From contig CAWEXD010000014.1 of assembly GCA_963812945.1 (NCBI GenBank), positions 1 through 38,503 of the forward strand: a stretch of 38,503 nt of DNA, given 5' to 3'. Source of the DNA: DASRDR01 sp963812945 [NCBI: uncultured Candidatus Rokubacteria bacterium] (GTDB lineage: Bacteria; Methylomirabilota; Methylomirabilia; Rokubacteriales). The notes beneath the pieces are model-generated. The model did no database searches and was not told the DNA's origin. It worked only from the letters and a program-made list of their open reading frames with translations. The position numbers and the translations under genes were made by a program. Shown here piece by piece: positions 34,262 to 38,503 of this stretch. The first letter of the stretch is position 1. Every line of letters starts with the position of its first letter.

Positions 34262-35005
34262 ATGCGCAAGAACGCGCCGACGCCCCTAGACAATCGGGTG
34301 AACCGCCGCGCCTTCCTCACGACCACCAGCATCGCGTCTGCCACCGCGATTCTGGGCATCGTCCCTGCCGGCCGCCTCGCGTACGCGGCGACGCTGACCA
34401 AGGAGCAGCGCGACAAGCTGACGCCGGACGACATCATCGCGTTGATGAAGAAGGGCAATGAGCGCTTTCGCATTGGGCAGGAATCCCCGCACGACTATCT
34501 CGTCCAGCAGAAGGCCAGCGCCAAGGGTCAGTATCCCGCCGCGGTGATCCTGAGCTGCATCGACTCCCGGGCGCCCGCCGAGACGATCATGGACCTGGGC
34601 ATCGGCAACGTCTTCAATGCGCGCGTGGCCGGCAACATCGCCAACGACGACATCCTCGGGAGCATGGAGTTCGCCTGCAAGGTCGCCGGGGCGAAGGTTG
34701 TCCTGGTGATGGGGCACACCGCCTGCGGCGCGATCAAGGGCGCGATCGACAAGGTGCAGCTTGGCAAGCTCACCGGGCTGCTCGCCAAGATTCGCCCGGC
34801 CGTGGAGGCGACCCGGTATCAGGGCGAGCGCTCGGCGACGAACTACGACTTTGTGGACGCGGTGGCGCGGAAGAATGTCGAGCTGACGATGGCGGACGTC
34901 CGCAAGCGCAGTGCAGTCCTGGCCGACCTCGGAGCCTCGGGCGCGATCAAGATTGTCGGTGCGATGTACAACCTCGACTCAGGACTGGTCGAGTTCTTCG
35001 GTTGA
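34262..35005 (+). CDS. Tat-exported beta-carbonic anhydrase
   Basis: 247 residues from the ATG with AGGGGAGG upstream. An alternative ATG at 34145 overlaps the previous stop but would bury the signal sequence. VNRRAFLTTTSIASATAIL (13-31) is a Tat signal motif (Arg15-Arg16, Phe, Leu) followed by a hydrophobic core, so the enzyme should be exported folded with its zinc. The beta-class zinc ligands are visible: Cys99 in LSCIDSR with the Asp101-Arg103 dyad, and His152 and Cys155 in GHTACGA. It interconverts CO2 and bicarbonate. A periplasmic position suggests a role in CO2 capture, buffering or in a lineage-specific process. It lies between two lipoprotein genes. Confidence 0.92.
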   Translation: MRKNAPTPLDNRVNRRAFLTTTSIASATAILGIVPAGRLAYAATLTKEQRDKLTPDDIIALMKKGNERFRIGQESPHDYLVQQKASAKGQYPAAVILSCIDSRAPAETIMDLGIGNVFNARVAGNIANDDILGSMEFACKVAGAKVVLVMGHTACGAIKGAIDKVQLGKLTGLLAKIRPAVEATRYQGERSATNYDFVDAVARKNVELTMADVRKRSAVLADLGASGAIKIVGAMYNLDSGLVEFFG

Positions 35006-35109
35006 GGCGGCACAACGGGCGCCGTTACGGCAGACGATCGCCAAGAGGAGTCGTCGCGCGGGTCGTCCTCGCCACGTCGTCCGAACTCACTCAAGGAGGG
35101 GGTTCCTTG

Positions 35110-35811
35110 ATGTCACTTCAGCGTGTCGCATCGTGCTTGTCCGTTCTCGTGATTGCAGCCGGATGCGCCTCCACGACCGTCACCGAGCAGCGTTATTACG
35201 CGGGGACAGCCGAGCTGGCTCGGCCCGATCGCATCTACGTGTATCCCTTTGCGGAGACCCCCGGCGACATTCCGACCTGGTCCGCTGCGGCCGGCCGGCA
35301 TGCTCAACCCCGCACAGCGGAGGAGCTCGAGGCAGGTCGCAAGCTGGGCGCTCTCGTGGCGAATGAGCTGGTCTCGGAGATTCGGGGAATGGGCCTACCG
35401 GGGGCGGTGGCGGGGCTCCAAACGCCTCTGCAGGTCAACGATCTGCTCTTCGTGGGCTATTTCGAATCGGTCGAGAAGGGCAGCGCGGGCGACCGCGTCA
35501 CGTTCGGTTTCGGATCGGGCGCGGCCGAGTTGAGGACGGCGGTCGAAGCCTACCAGATGACGAAAGACGGCCCGCGCCAACTCGGATCGGGCAAGGGTAC
35601 GGCGAGCGGCGGCAAAACGCCGGGGCTGATTGTGCCGGCTGTGGTGATGGTCGCGACGGCGAATCCGATCGGCCTCTTGGCGGGGGGCGCGGCGAAGGCG
35701 CAAGGGGAGATAGCTGGGAAGGATACGATTGAGGGCCTGGCCAAGAACACCGCCAAAACCATCGCCGAGCGACTACGGGTGAGATTCAAGGAGCAGGGCT
35801 GGATCCGCTAG
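35110..35811 (+). CDS. DUF4410-type lipoprotein
   Basis: 233 residues starting MSLQRVASCLSVLVIAAGC, with lipobox Cys19. AAGGAGGGGG precedes it; the TTG at 35107 is an alternative start. The mature chain reads ARPDRIYVYPFAETPGDIP and continues with a helix GRKLGALVANELVSEIRGMG, a central Gly-rich segment and a C-terminal helix NTAKTIAERLRVRFKEQGWI. This is the DUF4410 pattern, a predicted periplasmic lipoprotein domain of unknown function. It is in the same direction as the carbonic anhydrase, 104 bp downstream, and may be co-transcribed. Confidence 0.82.
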   Translation: MSLQRVASCLSVLVIAAGCASTTVTEQRYYAGTAELARPDRIYVYPFAETPGDIPTWSAAAGRHAQPRTAEELEAGRKLGALVANELVSEIRGMGLPGAVAGLQTPLQVNDLLFVGYFESVEKGSAGDRVTFGFGSGAAELRTAVEAYQMTKDGPRQLGSGKGTASGGKTPGLIVPAVVMVATANPIGLLAGGAAKAQGEIAGKDTIEGLAKNTAKTIAERLRVRFKEQGWIR

Positions 35812-35873
35812 TTGCTGCCCTGAGGTGGCCCCGAAGAGAGAGACACGTGAGTTAAATCAAGAGTCACCCACCT

Positions 35874-36123
35874 GTGGCCGGACTCCTGGGCTGCGACCGT
35901 CGCCGCTGGCTCATTGGCCTGGGCCTCGGGGTGTGGCTGCTGGCCGTCGGAGGTGGGCAGCCAGGCTGGGCCGACGAGGCCATGGTCGAGGATCGACCGA
36001 TCCGAGGAAGGAGTGGCTCGAGGGACTCTGGTTTCGCTTTCGCGGCGCCATCGTCCAGGACCGCGGCCGCACGACCGAGAAGGAGCTCCGGCTGATCCTG
36101 AACTACGAGTTCGCACTGCTTGA
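35874..36123 (+). pseudogene. Small secreted protein gene, apparently frameshifted
   Basis: A GTG at 35874 opens a good signal peptide: GCDRRRWLIGLGLGVWLLAV, cleavage near GWADEA. The frame then becomes Arg/Ser-rich after about residue 42. In a second frame the sequence after ~36003 turns protein-like (KEWLEGLWFRFRGAIVQDRG, then TTEKELRLILNYEFALLEG), with the signal part missing. Joining the two at ~35995 would need a one-base shift; a second shift near 36121 would reach the TGA there. I infer a decayed small exported protein, or sequence errors. No family is recognisable. Confidence 0.4.
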
Positions 36124-36160
36124 GGGACCGCAGCGCTCGGCCCGTGAGGCGCCGGGGGCG

Positions 36161-36829
36161 CTATCGTCGGGCCGCGCCCCCCGGAGCCGGCCGGGCACTC
36201 GGATGCACGCGTGGCACGTACCCTGCGGCGATCGCCGCGACCGTGGAGCGGGGCGTCAGGACCGTGACCGGTCGGCCCCGCCGCCGTGGCCGGGGCGCGC
36301 TGTACCCCGCCGGCGACCACGGGACCAGGTGCCCCCGCCAGACGAGGAGGGCGTCGCCGGCGCTCGTTCCCGCGACGAACACGCCGTCGGGGAGCGACTC
36401 GAGCGCCGCCGGGTAGGTGAGGGATCGGCCGCCGGCGCCGAGCCGGTCGCGATGGAGCTCTCGGTCGATCGCACTGGCGAGGGCATCCGCGTCGAGCTCC
36501 CGGTCGGGGTTCCCGGCGAGCCACGCGGCCCGGAAGCGCCGGAAGTCGGCGCGGCGGCATTCGCCGCACGGCCGGTGGCCGGCGGCCAGGGCCGTCGCCT
36601 CGTCCAGGAAGAACAGCTCCGTGTAGTGGCCGGGCGTCATCACGGTGCGATGGCGGCCGCGGAACGAGAGCTGGCACGCGACCCAGGCGCGGTAGCCGCT
36701 CGCGACGCGGCGCACGATCCGCCGAGTCGGGTCGTGGAGGCGGCCCCGGTTCCCCATGAGCGTGCCGCGCGCCGTCGTCCGGATCAGGTCGCCGAACGGG
36801 GTCACGCGGTTCTGAAGCGGACGCGTCAC
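36161..36829 (-). CDS. Conserved protein of unknown function with a CxxC motif
   Basis: 222 residues from a GTG that overlaps the upstream hydrolase stop (GTGA at 36826-36829), so the two are translationally coupled. The N-terminal part carries NRVTPFGDLIRTTARGTLMG and NRGRLHDPTRRIVRR. The central hallmark is TELFFLDEATALAAGHRPCGEC (here split: TELFFLDEATALAAGHRP then C88-x-x-C91), followed by RRADFRRF. I recall a family of uncharacterised ~220-residue proteins with this motif. The GHRPCGECR stretch resembles the zinc site of Ada-type methyl-acceptor domains, though only two cysteines are present. No signal peptide, so cytoplasmic. Function unknown. Confidence 0.72.
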   Translation of the reverse strand: MTRPLQNRVTPFGDLIRTTARGTLMGNRGRLHDPTRRIVRRVASGYRAWVACQLSFRGRHRTVMTPGHYTELFFLDEATALAAGHRPCGECRRADFRRFRAAWLAGNPDRELDADALASAIDRELHRDRLGAGGRSLTYPAALESLPDGVFVAGTSAGDALLVWRGHLVPWSPAGYSAPRPRRRGRPVTVLTPRSTVAAIAAGYVPRVHPSARPAPGGAARR

Positions 36830-37596
36830 ACGAGGCTCCCGACGAGCGCCCCGAGGAGCCCGAGCTCGTGGGGTTCCGACAGGCGGTGCCCTCCGTCCTT
36901 CGCGAGCGTCAGCGCGACATCCCGTCCGGTTAGCGCCTCGGCCAGGCGCCGGGACGTTTCCCACGGCACGTCCTCGTCCGCCGTTCCGTGGAGGAGGCGC
37001 ACGGGACAGGAAAGCGGGATGGGCGCGCGGAGCACGAGGTGCCGTCGGCCGTCCTCGACCAGGCGCCACGTGAAGGGGAGCGGCTCGCCGTAGCCCGAGG
37101 GCAGACGGATCACGCCGTCCCGCCGGAGGCGGACGCGCTGCTCCTCGGCGAGCCGCGCCCAGAGGAGGTCCTCGGTGAAGTCCGGCGCGGAGGCGATACC
37201 CACGAGGGCGTGGATACGCTCGGGCATCGCGAGCGCGACCAGGAGCATGATCCACGCGCCCATGCTGGAGCCCACGAGGAGGAGCGGGCCCGGCGCGCAC
37301 TCCCGGATGACGGCGAGCGCGTCGTCCCGCCAGAGACCGATCGTTCCCTCTCCGAGTTGTCCCGACGAGCGGCCGTGGCCCTGGTAGTCGAACCGGACGA
37401 ACGCCCGGCCTCGCGCCCGGCACCAGCCCTCGAGGTGCGACGCCTTGGTCCCGGTCATGTCCGATGCGTAGCCCCCCAGGAAGACCACAGTCGGGCCCGC
37501 TCCGGGGCAGCTCACGTAGGCGAGCCGCGCGCTGCCGTCTCTCCCGACGAAGCGAACGTCGAGGGGCGGGGGCGCGGACGGTGACGGGGCGGTCAC
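36826..37596 (-). CDS. Alpha/beta hydrolase
   Basis: 256 residues, cytosolic. FVRFDYQGHGRSSG (67-80) is the typical strand-loop before the nucleophile elbow. VGSSMGAW places the nucleophile at Ser111, Asp207 lies in HGTADEDVPW and His237 in KDGGHRLSEP, giving a complete Ser-Asp-His triad at normal spacing. The fold resembles ABHD10-like acyl-protein thioesterases and other small esterases; the substrate is not determined. The start is a GTG without a strong ribosome site, 43 bp after the DUF1989 gene. The stop overlaps the next gene, so the three minus-strand genes are probably one operon. Confidence 0.82.
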   Translation of the reverse strand: MTAPSPSAPPPLDVRFVGRDGSARLAYVSCPGAGPTVVFLGGYASDMTGTKASHLEGWCRARGRAFVRFDYQGHGRSSGQLGEGTIGLWRDDALAVIRECAPGPLLLVGSSMGAWIMLLVALAMPERIHALVGIASAPDFTEDLLWARLAEEQRVRLRRDGVIRLPSGYGEPLPFTWRLVEDGRRHLVLRAPIPLSCPVRLLHGTADEDVPWETSRRLAEALTGRDVALTLAKDGGHRLSEPHELGLLGALVGSLV

Positions 37597-37639
37597 GCGG
37601 CGGCCCGGGGGCTCACGCGGCGAGCCGTCCTCGCGGGCG

Positions 37640-38266
37640 TCAGGCCTGCGCCGACCCGAACACGATCACCCGCAGCCGGGTCGGGTTGTACGCGTTGCAG
37701 GGGTTCCGCTCCTGCGGGCAGTTCGAGATCGCCACCAGGAGGTCCGTCTCCGCGCGGAGGTCGATGTAGTCGCCGGCCTTGGAGAGGGGCTCCGCGATGC
37801 CCATCTTCCCGTCCCCGATCGGCACGTTCATGAAGATGTTGAAGCTGTACGGGACCTCCTTGAGGGGAATCCCGAACGGCCGGAGCGCCGCCTCGAAGTT
37901 GGCTCGGCAGTTCGGCGTGTCGGCCACGCCGTAGCGCCAGCGGTTCGTGCCCTCGCTGCAGGAGCCCGCCAGGAGGTCGTGCAGGCCGCACGTGTCGGCG
38001 GTGATCGTCATGAGCGTCCCGCACCGGTCGGACAGGAGCAGGTGCCCGGTGCTGATGTGGATCGTCCCCTGGATCAAGGCCGTGTTGTGAACCGACAGCT
38101 TCTCGCTCGTGTCGGGGCGCCGGAAGCAGACGAAGTCCGCCACCTGCTGGCCATCCACGTCGACGACGCGGACGGTCTGGCCGCGGTCGACCGGGAAGCC
38201 GGTTCGACCCCGGGCCTCGAGCATCTCGTCGCGGAGGATCGGGCCGGGCAGGCTCGTCGTCGACAT
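37640..38266 (-). CDS. DUF1989 (urea carboxylase-associated family) protein
   Basis: 208 residues from an ATG with AGGGAG upstream; a longer frame to 38398 is not supported by a ribosome site. Conserved motifs of the family are clear: VVDVDGQQVADF (35-45), TADTCGLHDLLAGSCS (89-104), NIFMNVPIGDG (143-153) and SNCPQERNPCNAYNPT (181-196). Conserved cysteines and histidines suggest metal binding. In other bacteria members lie next to urea carboxylase and guanidine or urea catabolism genes. Here there is no such enzyme or transporter, so a stand-alone role is likely. It is a cytosolic protein, first of three minus-strand genes. Confidence 0.88.
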   Translation of the reverse strand: MSTTSLPGPILRDEMLEARGRTGFPVDRGQTVRVVDVDGQQVADFVCFRRPDTSEKLSVHNTALIQGTIHISTGHLLLSDRCGTLMTITADTCGLHDLLAGSCSEGTNRWRYGVADTPNCRANFEAALRPFGIPLKEVPYSFNIFMNVPIGDGKMGIAEPLSKAGDYIDLRAETDLLVAISNCPQERNPCNAYNPTRLRVIVFGSAQA

Positions 38267-38503
38267 GCTGTCTCCCTGCGGTGTGGCGCGGCTCAGAGTC
38301 CGTCGGAGGCCAGGGTAGTCCACCGAACCCGAGGCGGCAACGCACCCCGGCTTCGGCGACGCGATCCCCGCCAAGAAGGATCGTCGCCTCGCGTTCATTG
38401 AGCACGTGGAGCTGACGTAGCGCGACGGCGTCGGGACCTGGCCGAAGGACGGTTCGCTGAGCGGCGGCGCGACCGTCTGGCCACGGGCTTCCGGGGACCT
38501 GAA
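38267..38503. other. Window end, no gene seen
   Basis: 237 bp upstream of the DUF1989 gene without a supported ORF. It should contain that gene's promoter; no clear -35/-10 pair or riboswitch fold is visible. Confidence 0.4.

Noticed and set aside
38267-38398. Upstream start for the DUF1989 protein (ATG 38398)
   Set aside because: The added segment is not family-like, and the ATG at 38266 has a Shine-Dalgarno and begins at the usual position.

Overview
The window is very GC-rich bacterial chromosome, densely coded, with many GTG starts and 4-bp start/stop overlaps. Almost every product is exported or membrane-bound: at least six probable lipoproteins, two outer-membrane barrels, an RND pump, a periplasmic dihaem cytochrome and a Tat-exported carbonic anhydrase. 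This points to a Gram-negative (diderm) organism. A sensor kinase with an ABC-type binding domain paired with a FixJ-like regulator, plus a DUF1989 protein, fits Candidatus Rokubacteria/Methylomirabilota or a deltaproteobacterium-like lineage. That placement is inference. There are no rRNA, tRNA, CRISPR, phage or intact transposase genes.

Layout. 1-663: 3' part of an SYLF-domain lipid-binding protein. 878-6351: a glucan-metabolism block (GH63/MGH1-type glucosidase, a lipoprotein, a GH13 alpha-amylase-like enzyme). A 46-codon decayed copy of the amylase N-terminus lies between the glucosidase and the lipoprotein. 6415-10148: a large repeat lipoprotein, a small lipoprotein and an outer-membrane barrel. 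10237-11028: MauG/cytochrome c peroxidase-like dihaem protein. 11123-15814: RND efflux adaptor and permease. 16113-18023 (-): lipoprotein alpha/beta hydrolase.

18188-23446 is a two-component locus: hybrid-input histidine kinase, FixJ-like regulator with no standard start codon, and a convergent receiver-only protein. It is bounded by two inverted copies of a ~60-bp element built on the dyad CTGGACC-AA-GGTCCAG. Each copy points outward to the next gene (the hydrolase on the left, a glycine-zipper protein on the right), so the copies may be target promoters of this system. Kinase-derived debris lies on both flanks. 23552-26550 then encodes two paralogous Pro/Gly/Tyr-rich secreted proteins, a small secreted protein and an outer-membrane barrel.

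26865-32387 is a tight operon: exported DUF3604 (PHP-like) protein, membrane-anchored PpiC-type prolyl isomerase, and three consecutive HupE/UreJ-like membrane proteins. It looks less GC-rich than its surroundings and lies just after a degenerate attC-like sequence. It is my best candidate for an under-described functional system, possibly metal supply and folding help for an exported metallo-phosphoesterase-like enzyme.

32506-38503: a bestrophin-like membrane protein, DUF3313 lipoprotein, Tat-type beta-carbonic anhydrase, DUF4410 lipoprotein, a frameshifted small secreted gene, then on the minus strand a DUF1989 (urea carboxylase-associated) protein, an alpha/beta hydrolase and a conserved CxxC protein translationally coupled to it.
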